The position numbers and the translations under genes are program-made. The notes under the pieces are model-generated. The model was given only the letters and a program-made list of their open reading frames with translations. It was not told the origin of the DNA and searched no databases. Below are positions 30,146-40,252 of a stretch of DNA of 64,000 nucleotides, piece by piece; positions within the stretch are counted from its first letter, which is position 1; the number at the start of each line of letters is the position of its first letter. Source of the DNA: Nitzschia sp. pyKryTriq1 (taxonomy: Eukaryota; Bacillariophyta; Bacillariophyceae; Bacillariales; Bacillariaceae); contig OY101119.1 in NCBI GenBank assembly GCA_956465555.1, positions 2,466,629-2,530,628 of the forward strand, written 5' to 3'.

Positions 30146-31225
30146 TCAAGGCTCTACCAAATGATATCGAGGGAAATGAAATTGTTTGTAGTCGTCAGCA
30201 TAAAATCCATCGACCATTCCTTCGGTAATGGTGTCGTTGAAATATTGTAACATTTTTGCGCGGGCACTTGTCCGATGTTTCGATGTACTGGATTCGACAA
30301 AGATGGATTCATTGCGGAATTTACCCCATCCAGATGCACCGAATTTTTTCCATGCCCCAAGGCCTACGTGCTCAAGCATCCGTCTGGTATCCGTTGCCAA
30401 GGAATCAAAGTTGCCAACAAAGTTCACGTAGTCCCAGAGCTCTTCATCGATTCGCAGAGATTGCGGCTTCCAATGTGGGTCGCAGCAGCAACGCTCTCGA
30501 ATGACCTTGACAAAATCTAGAAGTGATCGGGAAGCAGTCTTTCCACAGGAATTTGGTTTGTCCAATTCCGAGGAGCAGCAATGACGATCTACGTACGCGC
30601 CCTTTTTCTTTGCGGCCTTGTCCAGATAGGCACTCAAAAGTCGTTCCTTGGGATCTCTCACGAAAATAGCCCGAGTCCAGTTGGGGTCCGTCAACATGTG
30701 CATCGCTGTAGGCAAGGGATAGTGATACAAGTATTTGAGTCCGTTGTATTGTGGATTGTGTGGAATGTTTGGTTCCTTGTGGACTCTCCAATCCTTTAAT
30801 CCCATCATTCGACGGAGAATCTTTTTGAATTCTGTACACGCCACCTTTCCCTGTGTGAAAAATAACAACTTGTACTCTTCGACGACAATTGGAGCAACGT
30901 CCCAATGTCCTCTTTGAAAAATTTTGGGAATGAATTTTTTAGGAAACGGGCTGGGTGGTTTCGCTTTTATTACATGTTCAGACTTGCTTGAATGTTTTGC
31001 AGAGGGGAGTGTAGGAATAGCACTATCAGCAAGTCGAACCGCCACAGCAGTCGCGTTGGGGTGAGGCTGCCCTTCCACCGAAAAGTTTTTAAGGATTTCT
31101 TTCGATTGGTTTTCTTCTTCCTTTTCTGCTTGAAGAGATGATTGCACTAGTTTTCGCGCTGTAAAGAGATAGGACAATAGCAAGACTAAAGCCATCGCTT
31201 GCAGCATCGTTCTTTTGCTCATCAT
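30146..31225 (-). CDS. Golgi-type carbohydrate sulfotransferase (Sulfotransfer_2-like)
   Basis: 359 residues, intronless. Transfers sulfate from PAPS to a glycan; family members are type II Golgi membrane proteins. Seen: signal anchor at about 8-21, a stem rich in Lys/Glu/Pro to about 105, the 5'-phosphosulfate-binding segment QGKVACTEFKK (about 125-135), and the 3'-phosphate-binding segment FVRDPKERLLSAYL (about 188-201) with Arg and Ser in their usual places. A cluster of Cys (CCSSE, CGK, CCCD) between about 216 and 248 resembles the disulphide region of chondroitin/HNK-1 sulfotransferases. Start at the first ATG of a pair (31225, 31222); the frame is open a little further upstream without an ATG. 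Acceptor glycan unknown. Diverges from the phosphofructokinase gene across 721 bp. Confidence 0.82.
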   Translation of the reverse strand: MMSKRTMLQAMALVLLLSYLFTARKLVQSSLQAEKEEENQSKEILKNFSVEGQPHPNATAVAVRLADSAIPTLPSAKHSSKSEHVIKAKPPSPFPKKFIPKIFQRGHWDVAPIVVEEYKLLFFTQGKVACTEFKKILRRMMGLKDWRVHKEPNIPHNPQYNGLKYLYHYPLPTAMHMLTDPNWTRAIFVRDPKERLLSAYLDKAAKKKGAYVDRHCCSSELDKPNSCGKTASRSLLDFVKVIRERCCCDPHWKPQSLRIDEELWDYVNFVGNFDSLATDTRRMLEHVGLGAWKKFGASGWGKFRNESIFVESSTSKHRTSARAKMLQYFNDTITEGMVDGFYADDYKQFHFPRYHLVEP

Positions 31226-31488
31226 TGTTTTCAAGGAGCACGAAGTACGTCGCCAAAGTTCTTACCAGAGAAGAGCCTTTCTTCGCCACCTCGAACGGTG
31301 ATGCTTACTATATATCAGTGGGTTTTGTGGAAAGGTTGAATCTCCTCCACCTCGTTGCTCGATTGATGTACAGTACCGGTATTATTGCTGATGGTGCTTC
31401 TCGGACAATACCTGGTACTGCGGTACCTGGTACCAGTATCGGAGATGTGATGATATGAAGTGAAAGTGGCGTTGTGTGGTGCGTGGTC

Positions 31489-31558
31489 GGAGATCGGAGA
31501 CGGGAGACCGGAGACCGGAGACGGTTGAAAGTTGAAAGTTGAAAGTTGAAAGTTGAAA
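31489..31558. repeat. ten contiguous heptamers, unit switches midway
   Basis: Five units of GGAGAYN type (31489-31523) run directly into five exact GTTGAAA units (31524-31558) with no loss of 7-bp phase. Confidence 0.85.
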
Positions 31559-31643
31559 TTCAAATTATTCTGTCACGCACGAGACTGAAACGGGACTGAT
31601 GACGACGCCTTCTTGGTCGGATTGGTCGAAACGTGGCTTGGCG

Positions 31644-31664
31644 GCCGGCGCGGCGCGCGCCGGC
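31644..31664. repeat. GC-only perfect inverted repeat
   Basis: Two 9-bp complementary arms (GCCGGCGCG and CGCGCCGGC) separated by GCG. Could form a very stable hairpin in single-stranded DNA or RNA. Confidence 0.8.
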
Positions 31665-31730
31665 AGGCACGCAGCTGTCAAACGCGCTCGCGCTGAAAGA
31701 ATTTGAAATGGGAAGCTGGCGAAGCAGAGC

Positions 31731-31772
31731 GGTCGGCGGTGGGCGGTCGGCGGTCGGCGGTCGGCGGTCGAC
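31731..31772. repeat. six GGTCGGC-type heptamers
   Basis: Six tandem 7-bp units, four exact GGTCGGC and two with one or two changes, about 170 bp from the other heptamer array. Confidence 0.85.
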
Positions 31773-31946
31773 GGCAACAACAAACAACAACAGAGGAAAA
31801 AATACTCGTACCAGATACCGGTACACGGGACATTACCGGTACAAGTACCAGGTACTCGCACCGTACCGGTCGGTATGTACAAACTTTGGACGACGACTAG
31901 ACTCCTCCTCCTCTTCCGCCTCACAAACAATAATAAGAGTATCATC

Positions 31947-33320
31947 ATGGAAACTCAAGAGAAAGAAACAAGCTTCATGTACAAGGAAGATTCTTCAGCC
32001 GGTGTTGACAAGGTATTTGTCGCCGAGATTGAATCTTTGGCTGCTTCACCGTCTTCTGGCGAAGTAGTTCTAGTGGATACCGTTCGGAGCGCTGGGCAAA
32101 AGTCCGTTTCGCGAGCCTTTCCCCTTGCCGCCAAGTCCTCCAAATTGCATTTTGATCCAAGCGAGGTGAATGCTGCCATTGTTACCTGCGGAGGCCTTTG
32201 TCCTGGTCTGAACAATGTTATTCGAGAAATAACCAACACTCTCCATCGTCAATATCGAGTTCACCAAGTTTGGGGTATTCAAGGTGGCTGGCATGGATTT
32301 TACGACCTCCCACCAGTACTACTTACTCCGGAGACAGTACACACGGTTCATCACCATGGTGGTTCGTTTCTGAAAACTAGTCGAGGAGGCCTGGACCTGG
32401 ACAAAACAGTGGCATTTTTGATAAAGTACCAAATTTCCCATCTCTATATTCTGGGCGGTGATGGCACGCATCGAGGAGCGTACAAGGTGCACCAAAAATG
32501 TCGAGAATTGGATATGAATGTGGCAGTTGTGGGCATTCCAAAAACGATTGATAACGACATTGACTATATGGACCGTTCGTTTGGCTTTTACAGCGCCGTT
32601 GAAGCCGCTCAAGCCTCGATCCGAACGGCACTTGTTGAAGCTAGCTGTACAGTTCCGAATGGTATTGGCGTCATTAAATTGATGGGCCGCGAGGCGGGTT
32701 TTCTAGCAGCCTTTGCGGCCCTGGGATCTGGTGGAGATGTCGACGCCGTCTTGATTCCAGAAGAAGCGATTGTGCTGGAAGGTCCAGGCGGGATTTTGCC
32801 TTTTTTGCACCGTCGTGTCCTTGAAAAGCAGCACGCAGTCGTTGTTGTGGCGGAAGGTGCTGGACAGGAGCTGCTGGAAAATGTTCAAGAAAAGGAGGCA
32901 GGATCTGGAAATAAAATTCTGCCGCCGATCGCAGAGTATATACGCGACGAGATTAAAGCATACTTCAAACGCCAGGGCATGGAATGCCGTATGAAATTTG
33001 TGGATCCTTCTTACTCGGTTCGATCAGTTCCTGCCAACGCCGCCGATGCATTATACTGCACCCAACTCGGGCAGGCCGCTGTCCATGGAGCAATGGCAGG
33101 CTCAACTGGGTTTTCCGTAGGGATGGTGAACAATCGTGTTGTCTACATTCCAATTCCATTGCTTGTCGCCACTAGCCCTCGATTCTTGAATCCAAACGGA
33201 GATATCTGGGAACAAATCCTTGCCATGACGGGACAGCCAAAATCAGCCAGCAACAGCTCAGGCTCCCAGGAAAATTCCAACGACATGTTTCCTGAGTTGC
33301 GAGAACCCTCTGCCCACTAA
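31947..33320 (+). CDS. ATP-dependent 6-phosphofructokinase, plant type
   Basis: Phosphorylates fructose 6-phosphate to fructose 1,6-bisphosphate, the committing step of glycolysis. 457 residues from the ATG at 31947; an in-frame ATG at 31875 would add 24 residues resembling transcribed leader, so I prefer the downstream start. Seen: CGGLCPGLNNVIREI (about 76-90) for the first nucleotide loop; GGDGTHRGA (about 170-178), where Gly after GGD indicates ATP rather than pyrophosphate use; the catalytic PKTIDNDIDYMDRSFGF segment (about 197-213); KLMGREAGF (about 246-254) for sugar phosphate binding; and IPEEA. This is the plant/group-II PFK pattern. No plastid presequence is apparent, so a cytosolic or mitochondrial location is more likely. 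Confidence 0.92.
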   Translation: METQEKETSFMYKEDSSAGVDKVFVAEIESLAASPSSGEVVLVDTVRSAGQKSVSRAFPLAAKSSKLHFDPSEVNAAIVTCGGLCPGLNNVIREITNTLHRQYRVHQVWGIQGGWHGFYDLPPVLLTPETVHTVHHHGGSFLKTSRGGLDLDKTVAFLIKYQISHLYILGGDGTHRGAYKVHQKCRELDMNVAVVGIPKTIDNDIDYMDRSFGFYSAVEAAQASIRTALVEASCTVPNGIGVIKLMGREAGFLAAFAALGSGGDVDAVLIPEEAIVLEGPGGILPFLHRRVLEKQHAVVVVAEGAGQELLENVQEKEAGSGNKILPPIAEYIRDEIKAYFKRQGMECRMKFVDPSYSVRSVPANAADALYCTQLGQAAVHGAMAGSTGFSVGMVNNRVVYIPIPLLVATSPRFLNPNGDIWEQILAMTGQPKSASNSSGSQENSNDMFPELREPSAH

Positions 33321-34050
33321 ATGCTCTTGGGCAAGTCGACATCATGATATTACAGTATTGCAAAACCACTTTACGACAAGACGAATATTGCGCCTGGAGA
33401 TGCAACAAATCCAAAAACTGCAAGATCTTGAGATACCCGTACGAGGGAAGCTGCATTCCGCGTGAAGTCAGTCCCGTAAGAACACAGTGTTGAAGCTCTG
33501 GTAACACTACTCGGACTTCTCTTCCTACTAGCTACTAGAGTACCAGTAGAGAGGTCTGACTTAACGATGCTTTCCGACATGAACTGCAGTCACCCTGTGA
33601 AGATTCTTGACACTCAGCTTTGCGAATGTTGCGAGGAGTTGCTAGGGTGCAGAGTTGCCGCCATTGGTTTTTCTGTGTTTCAGTAATACGCATTCCCACG
33701 TCTGCTACGGGCATAATACTTCTCTCATAGTGGTTTATCATTTATTTTTTTAGAAACGACTATAAGATGAAGGGCTATATTGTGATATGTCGTGACCACG
33801 TCATGCCGTCGCCAACACAGCTAAAACTACGTAGCTAAAGCAAAGAATCATCATCATCATCTTCTTCATCCGCCGCCCGCTGCCGCCGCATCTCGATTCT
33901 TGCATTCCAACCATCCACCGACCATCAATCGTCATCAATCGTCACCCGTCACCCAGCAAGAAAGCAAGAAACGATGAGTGCTTCTGTGATCTGTGAGAAA
34001 CCTCCACGCTCCTCGCATAACCTTTCACCCATTACAGTACTAGAGATAAC
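33321..34050. other. intergenic spacer
   Basis: No gene seen. Short CTACTAG-type words near 33525-33550. CAT/CTT/CCG triplet tracts at 33848-33892 lie within the likely leader of the fasciclin gene. Confidence 0.5.
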
Positions 34051-35678
34051 ATGAAACTGAGTTTGCCAGTGATTTTTCAGGTCTTTGGGACCTTGCTAGC
34101 TGCACAGGCCGTCGTTTCGCAAGAAACGATGAATATTGCGGAAATTGCCGCATCTCTTCCTGACTTCAGCACTCTGGTTGGATTTGTCACTGTTGAAAAT
34201 TCTGCAATCCAGCCAATTCTTGCTAGGCTCACAGGTGACGTCCCTACCAGTACGTCAACAACTGCGTTTGAAGAATCATCGATGCTGCTATTCTGTCGCT
34301 TTAACTGTTGACTGGTCTTCGCTCACTGTTTTTTTTTCCAAACCCTTGCGTTTGCACCTCAGCTGTCTTTGCCCCAACGAACGATGCCTTCGCAGCTCTA
34401 CCACCATCCACTGTTGCGTTTCTCCAGGCAAATCCTGAGGTTTTGGCGGAGGTGCTACTATATCATGCGGTCGATGGAGCAGTGCCCTCAAGTGCCATCG
34501 GCGCTAATCCCATCTCTGTACCAACTCTGTTAGCACGGGCAGAAGTTGTTGCAACACGACATGTCGCCACTTCTTGGTGTTGGTTTTTCAGTAGCGATTG
34601 TATGGACACAGTGACTATTAATGACGCTACTGTGGTGATCCCAGATGTACCTGCCAGCAATGGAGTCATTCACGCAATCGACAAAGTCCTCATCCCGCCT
34701 GGTTTGCCACCCCTGCTCGACCTGGTCGACACTGCCATTGATCAACACTTGGACACGCTGGTCGCCGCTGTATCTGCAGCGAATCTGGTTGACGTCCTTC
34801 GGGGTCCTGGACCCTTCACTGTATTCGCGCCATCTGAAGAAGCATGGCAGACACTGCCCGCTGGTCTTTTGAATACGCTGTTGAAACCTGAAAATGTGGA
34901 CCTTCTCACTGATATTCTGCTGTACCATGTATTCTCTGGAGCGGCGGTCGATTCCAGTTCTATTTCTCCTGGCCAGGATATTACGATGGTCAATGAAGAT
35001 GAGGTTCGCTTGAACATCGATGGGGGGAATGTGCTGGTGAATGATGCCACTGTAGTCGCGGCCGACGTGGGAACCATCAATGGAATCGTACACGTGATTG
35101 ATAGTAAGTTTCCCTCTCCACGTTGCGTTTTGCTCCATCTTGTTTGAGCATATTGTATCGCTAACATTGCATGACCTACTCTTCTGTTTTTAGAAATTCT
35201 TATTCCACCAGAGATGAAGTTGCCACAAGACATCGTCGATATCGCTCTCCTTGATTCCGAATTGACGTCTCTGGTGGCTGCCCTCGTGGAAGCAGACCTT
35301 GTCGGTGCTTTGGACACGGCCGGGCCTTACACGGTCCTGGCACCGACAAATGCAGCATTCGAGGCTCTTGGCGATGTATCGCTGGATAAGCACACCCTGC
35401 AAAACATTCTCTCGTACCATGTGATTCCCGGTAGCGTCTTCGCCAAAACAGTGGTTACGTTAAAGTCAGCGACTACCTTGAACGGTCAGTCGGTACCCAT
35501 TGAGGTACGAGAGAACGGCGACATATTTGTCGGGGATGCCAAAGTGATCGCAACCGATATTGCAGCGTCGAACGGCGTCATCCACAAGATTGATGCTGTC
35601 TTGATTCCACCGGAAATGGAAGAAGAATGTCCTTACTTTGACTGGATCTGTGACTTCTTTAGCTGGTTGTATGTGTAA
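34051..35678 (+). CDS. secreted protein with three fasciclin (FAS1) domains
   Basis: 474 residues from exons 34051-34249, 34363-35103 and 35194-35678 (introns 113 and 90 bp), joined by frame and by continuity of FAS1 motifs. A signal peptide is visible at 1-23. Each FAS1 unit shows the H1 box (TVFAPTNDAFAALP, TVFAPSEEAWQTLP, TVLAPTNAAFEALG) and the H2 box (NGVIHAID, NGIVHVID, NGVIHKID), so there are three consecutive domains at about 25-165, 170-318 and 325-455. FAS1 proteins mediate cell-surface or extracellular-matrix adhesion. The third domain ends with a Cys/aromatic tail (CPYFDWICDFFSWLYV) that might associate with membrane; no GPI signal is clear. In domain 1 there is an insertion with two Cys (about 147-155). 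Convergent with the next gene, 77 bp apart. Confidence 0.88.
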
Positions 35679-35755
35679 TCAGGAGGAGGCAGCCGGACCC
35701 TTTCATTTTTGTAGAATAAGCTCATAGATCCGGCTTGTTCATTAAAAAAGTGCTT

Positions 35756-37537
35756 TCAAGCTAGACTCTTCACCGCAGATTCGCCTTTGGCTTTGCGACG
35801 ACTTCCAAATCGTTTGGCATCACTCAAATGGGAGATGCGACTCCCAAACTGGATGGCGCGTTTGACAAGCCCGCTAGCATGGTCGATTCCCAGTCTCATG
35901 GCAACAACGCGCAAGATCCGCTTGTCGCCTTGGCCAGGGGGCAGGGAAAAATCACAAACAGACGAGAGGGGTAGAGTTTGCAAAAAGTGTGTAACATGAA
36001 TATCCAGGAATGGAAACCTAGCTTCTCTGCCGTGATCGGCAACAATCCGATCATCTCGTCCTAGATTTCGCTCCCAAAATCTGGATTGGTCTATCTGAAG
36101 TTCCTGTTGAAGTTCCTTCCATCCACCACGTTCAAAGGCTTTTCGATGGCGCCCATACCCCCCTAACAATTCATCAGCGCCCATACCCAAAAGCAACACG
36201 CGAGGCCGATCTTCGCTGATTGCATCCCTTTTCGTTCCTCCCGCGCTGGCAAACCACAGTGCAGTAGCAATATTGACATCCATCAATGTCTCCTTCGGCT
36301 TTAAAATTGTCCGAACATGGGGTTCATGTTCGCAGATATCCTCCCACGTGACAACGATATCCTGGAACAGTATTGTCTTGTCAGGGTATTTCGCTTGGAG
36401 TACTTGGTGGGTAACCAGAGCCGCTTGACGATCTGCACTCTTTTCAAAGGTAGGTCCAAACGAGACATTGTATAGATGGAGGGTATGGGCACAGTGTCGA
36501 GCAGCTAGGGCCGCTACGACGGCCGAATCCAGGCCCCCCGAAAACAAGACAGCTGCGGAAGAGTGGTGGCCCATTCGGCGTTGGACGGCCTCAGACAAAT
36601 GATACTCCAGCTCGTGTGAGGCATTCCATAACTCGAGCGATACACCTTGGGGTGTCGTCGCATTTGTATGAGGCGGTGGAGCATCGGGTAGCTTGTTTGG
36701 TTTACAAATCAATGCCGGTTTTATTGCGGGGACGGGTATAGACTCTATTGTTGTCGCATGGTAGGAAGACGCCACATGAACCATGCCTGGTGGTATTTCT
36801 TGCCACAAGGTTGGTTCCGTCGAAGGAGAATCCTGACTCATAGAAGCATCCACGCCCTCATTCCCTACGTGTACCATTATGGAAGGAGCTGTTGAAGCAA
36901 TGTGAAAGGATCCACAGTGGCTACAATCGTACCGAAGCAGAGATCGTCGTCCCCAGGGATCTCGTCCATAGAAAATATCACCGTCGGAACGCACAATCAA
37001 AAAAGCAAACTCGGCATTGTAAATTCCACTGATGACTGTCGCGATTTCTTCCGCGATTGTCTGGGGATCGTTACTGGGAACAAGTGCCAAGGCTTTCGCA
37101 AGCCGATCAGCTACCAAGCGCGTATCTGAGGTCTCATAGGTACCCGCCGCATCGTCATCGATTGCTTGGTAAACTTCTCCATTCCAACAAAGATAATATG
37201 CCATGTCGTTCGCATGATTATTTGAATCATCGGCAGAAATCTCCAAAGAAAGTGGTTGCTCGACAAGGTCTTGGCGCATTTGCAGTACCGACGCTTGTAG
37301 TGAGACTTGCACAGACGAAGCTGGAGTCTCAGTAGACGACGACGAGGATGGTGGGGATCCTGCTGTTGTCCGGAACAAAGTGAAGGAAATTTCGTTGCAC
37401 GAATCGGGTCCACGCCGTCGGAGATTTGAAGTATTTGTTGTACCGGTACTAGACAATGTCGTCGATCCATCCTCTTTCAGCGTCCGGCAGAGACTGCAGC
37501 AAGGATCATGCCAGACGGCCAGGTGGATCCCACACAT
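35756..37537 (-). CDS. asparagine synthetase domain-containing protein (ASNSD1-like)
   Basis: 593 residues, intronless. Class II glutamine amidotransferase fused to an asparagine-synthase PP-loop domain. Seen: Met-Cys-Gly-Ile start placing the nucleophilic Cys at position 2, RRRGPDS (about 41-47), the amidotransferase WNGEVY (about 114-119), and the PP-loop LFSGGLDSAV near 330 followed by GMGADELLGGYGRH (about 449-462). The spacing and the short C-terminus resemble eukaryotic ASNSD1 rather than canonical asparagine synthetase; the biochemical role of ASNSD1 is poorly known, so activity is not claimed. The start is fixed by the required Cys2. Shares a 515-bp divergent spacer with the GT61-like gene. 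Confidence 0.85.
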   Translation of the reverse strand: MCGIHLAVWHDPCCSLCRTLKEDGSTTLSSTGTTNTSNLRRRGPDSCNEISFTLFRTTAGSPPSSSSSTETPASSVQVSLQASVLQMRQDLVEQPLSLEISADDSNNHANDMAYYLCWNGEVYQAIDDDAAGTYETSDTRLVADRLAKALALVPSNDPQTIAEEIATVISGIYNAEFAFLIVRSDGDIFYGRDPWGRRSLLRYDCSHCGSFHIASTAPSIMVHVGNEGVDASMSQDSPSTEPTLWQEIPPGMVHVASSYHATTIESIPVPAIKPALICKPNKLPDAPPPHTNATTPQGVSLELWNASHELEYHLSEAVQRRMGHHSSAAVLFSGGLDSAVVAALAARHCAHTLHLYNVSFGPTFEKSADRQAALVTHQVLQAKYPDKTILFQDIVVTWEDICEHEPHVRTILKPKETLMDVNIATALWFASAGGTKRDAISEDRPRVLLLGMGADELLGGYGRHRKAFERGGWKELQQELQIDQSRFWERNLGRDDRIVADHGREARFPFLDIHVTHFLQTLPLSSVCDFSLPPGQGDKRILRVVAMRLGIDHASGLVKRAIQFGSRISHLSDAKRFGSRRKAKGESAVKSLA

Positions 37538-38052
37538 GATTGCGTTGTCTTACTCCTTCATATCAGAGAAGAAGCGTTCTGGTAGACTACTTTCTGCTTA
37601 GTAATAGACTACTAGTAGCTTGTTCGACATAATGTCTCTAAGAGTAATAGAATATTCGTAAACCAGAAACAAAAAAAATGGAAACCAATTCTATGGGGCA
37701 TCGCCGCATCTCATCATCACACTGGAGCGGACGTGGGACGGACGCCATTGGATGAGAAAACGTGTTCTTATTCACCCTATTTTTGATAAATAATTGTTAC
37801 AGATTTTCAACCTTTGGAGGGAATTTTTGATCGAAATTATTTTTCTAAAAACAGAACCTTCTTATGTTGCGACTCAATTGAAACCGCGGGCCCGTCCAGT
37901 CCAACGTCCAACTTTTGCCTCTGACACGCGGGCTCAAGGAAAGCCATACCGCTGAAGTGACCTTTGACCATGACCAGGGCGGGATCATAATATCATAAGG
38001 CGTGACAACGATGCGATCAACGCCACAAAGAAGACACCCCGGCTGGTAGAGA
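37538..38052. other. divergent intergenic spacer
   Basis: Head-to-head promoter region. Only CTACTAGTAG words (about 37585-37620) stand out. Confidence 0.5.
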
Positions 38053-39729
38053 ATGAGCACTTCGCCAGGCTCCAATGTCCATTCTCGTGCTCGTAGAACT
38101 CCATTGGTAGATGATTCTTCGTCCTCGACCCGGATTAGCCATTCTCGTCCTTCTCGAAATAATAGCACGTCAAGAAGCTACGTGAATTCTTCAACCCAGA
38201 AGAAACGAAATCTATTTCGAGCCTTTGCATGTTGCGGCATTGTTTCGCTCGCAGTGGAGTTGCTGTTGCTTCGATCCAGTTTGTTATTTTATAATGTGGA
38301 GGAGACAACCGACTCGTCATACCGGCACATCGAACAGGAGCACCAACCCATCCCACCCCGCCGTACCCACCCTGGACCTCCTAGTGGAAACTTTAACGGA
38401 TACCCCGTATACTACCGCAATGTATCTGCCCTTTCCTTTACCAAGCCGACCACATTACTAAATTGTGTGGGAGAAAACTACCAGTCAGATAGCTGGAAGC
38501 ATCGATCTTGTCATTTTGAATTCTTTTGTTTCAATGTGACCAATCGAAAATTCCAAATTTACCAACGAGCGGAAGATCAGGCAGTTCTTCAGTGGTCTGA
38601 GCAGATTCGCCACATGGATTTTTCCGAGTCTTTAGTGTCCCACTCTGCAACAGGAGTTTCTTTGGGTGGTATCAATTTGAAATGGGACAAGGGTATACGG
38701 CGTCTCCAATGGTTCCCCCAAGTGATGTCGGTGCCTCCGACCGAATTTTACGCCCTGCCCGAAAACGTAGTGATGATTCCATTTCATTCAATGGCTGCCT
38801 CGAACCCAGGGCATGCTGTCTGGGATGACTTTTTACCTATGTTCACTTTGATGCAGATCTTTCAATTGTCTACGGACGCTCATGAGATTTTGGCCCTACG
38901 ATACCATTTGGATGATGGAGCAAAAGCGCTGTGGGCGTCCTGCGAAGCCACAGAACAAGTGGAAGATTGTCAACGAATTCAAGAAAAGTTTTGGCCTTTG
39001 TTCAATGGCCACTCTTATCCTAGGACGCAACAAAATGTCCAGCTCCAAGTCGATGGCTACCAAAAGACAGATCTGGTGTGCGCCAGGCATGGCATGGCTG
39101 GAATCGGAGACTTGACGGATCACGGGACACAAAAAGTACACGGCTGGCACCCGGAAGACTATAGAATCACACACAATCATGGACGAGGTGGTCTCCTGTG
39201 GAAGTTCCGAAACTTTTGTCTTAATAATCTGGGGGTGAAAACGGATTCCAGCGCGTTGCGACAAGCGCCCTATCGCATCGTCATTTCGGTTCAGTCGCCG
39301 ACCAACAAGGCACGGATTTTGAATTTCACAGAACAGCACAAATATTTGACAAAAGTACTCGGTGTCGAGGGTTTGGATGTGGATATCAGTTCGGTGGTTC
39401 TGAAGGACTTGTCCTTGAAGGAACAAGTCCAGTTGGCGACAGAAACTAGCGTTTTTATCAGCGCGTGCGGTGGTGCAGCTGTCACCGCCACATTCTTGCC
39501 AAAAGGGGCTACTGCTGTAATCTTCTTCAGCGAGACAGGTGGACAGAAGCACAACGCAGCGACTGGTTTACCGGCACGATTGGATTGGGACCTGTTCAAT
39601 CATCTAGCGTACCTTCATGTTCATTGGATGCCGACCGGGTCGATGGACACGCAAGACGACTTGGATACCTTGCTAAATGTTGTTCGCGATGCCTTGCATC
39701 GTCAGAAGCAGGGGGTTGCGTTCGAGTGA
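38053..39729 (+). CDS. GT61 (DUF563)-like glycosyltransferase, type II membrane protein
   Basis: 558 residues, intronless. A signal anchor at about 57-78 follows Lys/Arg. The C-terminal half reads as a GT61-type catalytic region: HSMAASNPGHAVWDDFLP (about 239-256), then RIVISVQSPTNKAR, then a SVFISACGGAAVTATFLPKGA segment corresponding to the HGAxxTN/FLPPG region of EOGT and plant xylosyl/arabinosyltransferases. The family His is replaced here (ISACGGA rather than HGA), so exact activity is uncertain. Likely Golgi, acting on N-glycans or cell-wall polysaccharide by analogy. ATG context GAATGAG; no better start was seen. Diverges from the ASNSD1-like gene. Confidence 0.75.
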   Translation: MSTSPGSNVHSRARRTPLVDDSSSSTRISHSRPSRNNSTSRSYVNSSTQKKRNLFRAFACCGIVSLAVELLLLRSSLLFYNVEETTDSSYRHIEQEHQPIPPRRTHPGPPSGNFNGYPVYYRNVSALSFTKPTTLLNCVGENYQSDSWKHRSCHFEFFCFNVTNRKFQIYQRAEDQAVLQWSEQIRHMDFSESLVSHSATGVSLGGINLKWDKGIRRLQWFPQVMSVPPTEFYALPENVVMIPFHSMAASNPGHAVWDDFLPMFTLMQIFQLSTDAHEILALRYHLDDGAKALWASCEATEQVEDCQRIQEKFWPLFNGHSYPRTQQNVQLQVDGYQKTDLVCARHGMAGIGDLTDHGTQKVHGWHPEDYRITHNHGRGGLLWKFRNFCLNNLGVKTDSSALRQAPYRIVISVQSPTNKARILNFTEQHKYLTKVLGVEGLDVDISSVVLKDLSLKEQVQLATETSVFISACGGAAVTATFLPKGATAVIFFSETGGQKHNAATGLPARLDWDLFNHLAYLHVHWMPTGSMDTQDDLDTLLNVVRDALHRQKQGVAFE

Positions 39730-40252
39730 CAGAGCCACTGGCAGCCCTAAGTGACGGTATTACCTTCTTACCATTGTCGATGCTAACTGGTGGTTACGGT
39801 ATCGTCCTGTGCGAAACTAGACTCTAGAAGGTATCATACATACCGGTACTGAACTTGAAACTGGTTCATGCAACCTTGATGCAACTAAGTACGCTTAGCT
39901 AGCGGACGTTGAGGATGAAGGCGGCGAAATAAAGGCGCCAAAACTAACTGTGGGGTTGATAAATGCCTTCGTCCTGATGAGGCATATGTATTGAGGCTTG
40001 ACACGTCATCTTCGGAAGCCATCTCAACCTCGCTCTTTAATCACACTTGGTGAGCACTTTCCTGCATGGAGGATTGCTTCATCACTCCAACTTCGCTTCC
40101 CAATCACGCAAACACTGCTCTTTAGGAACACAGTTTCTGCTTCGACTTGTCCCGAGACTCATAAAAACAACTGGCAGGCGAATGGTCAAGCCCTTCGTCA
40201 AGCCGAAGTACAGTACTGTAGATCGCTTCATCACAGTACTACCAGCTACACG
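39730..40252. other. intergenic spacer
   Basis: No gene seen. The reading frame of the next gene is open upstream to about 39998 but lacks an ATG until 40253. One ACCGGTAC word near 39843 and one CAGTACTG word near 40210. Confidence 0.5.

Larger units (their letters stand above)
31226..31946. other. divergent intergenic region with heptamer arrays and hairpin
   Basis: No gene supported. Contains GTACCGGTAC islands at 31369-31438 and 31806-31872, heptamer tandem arrays at 31489-31558 and 31731-31772, and a GC-only inverted repeat at 31644-31664. Shared promoter region of the sulfotransferase and phosphofructokinase genes. Confidence 0.6.
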
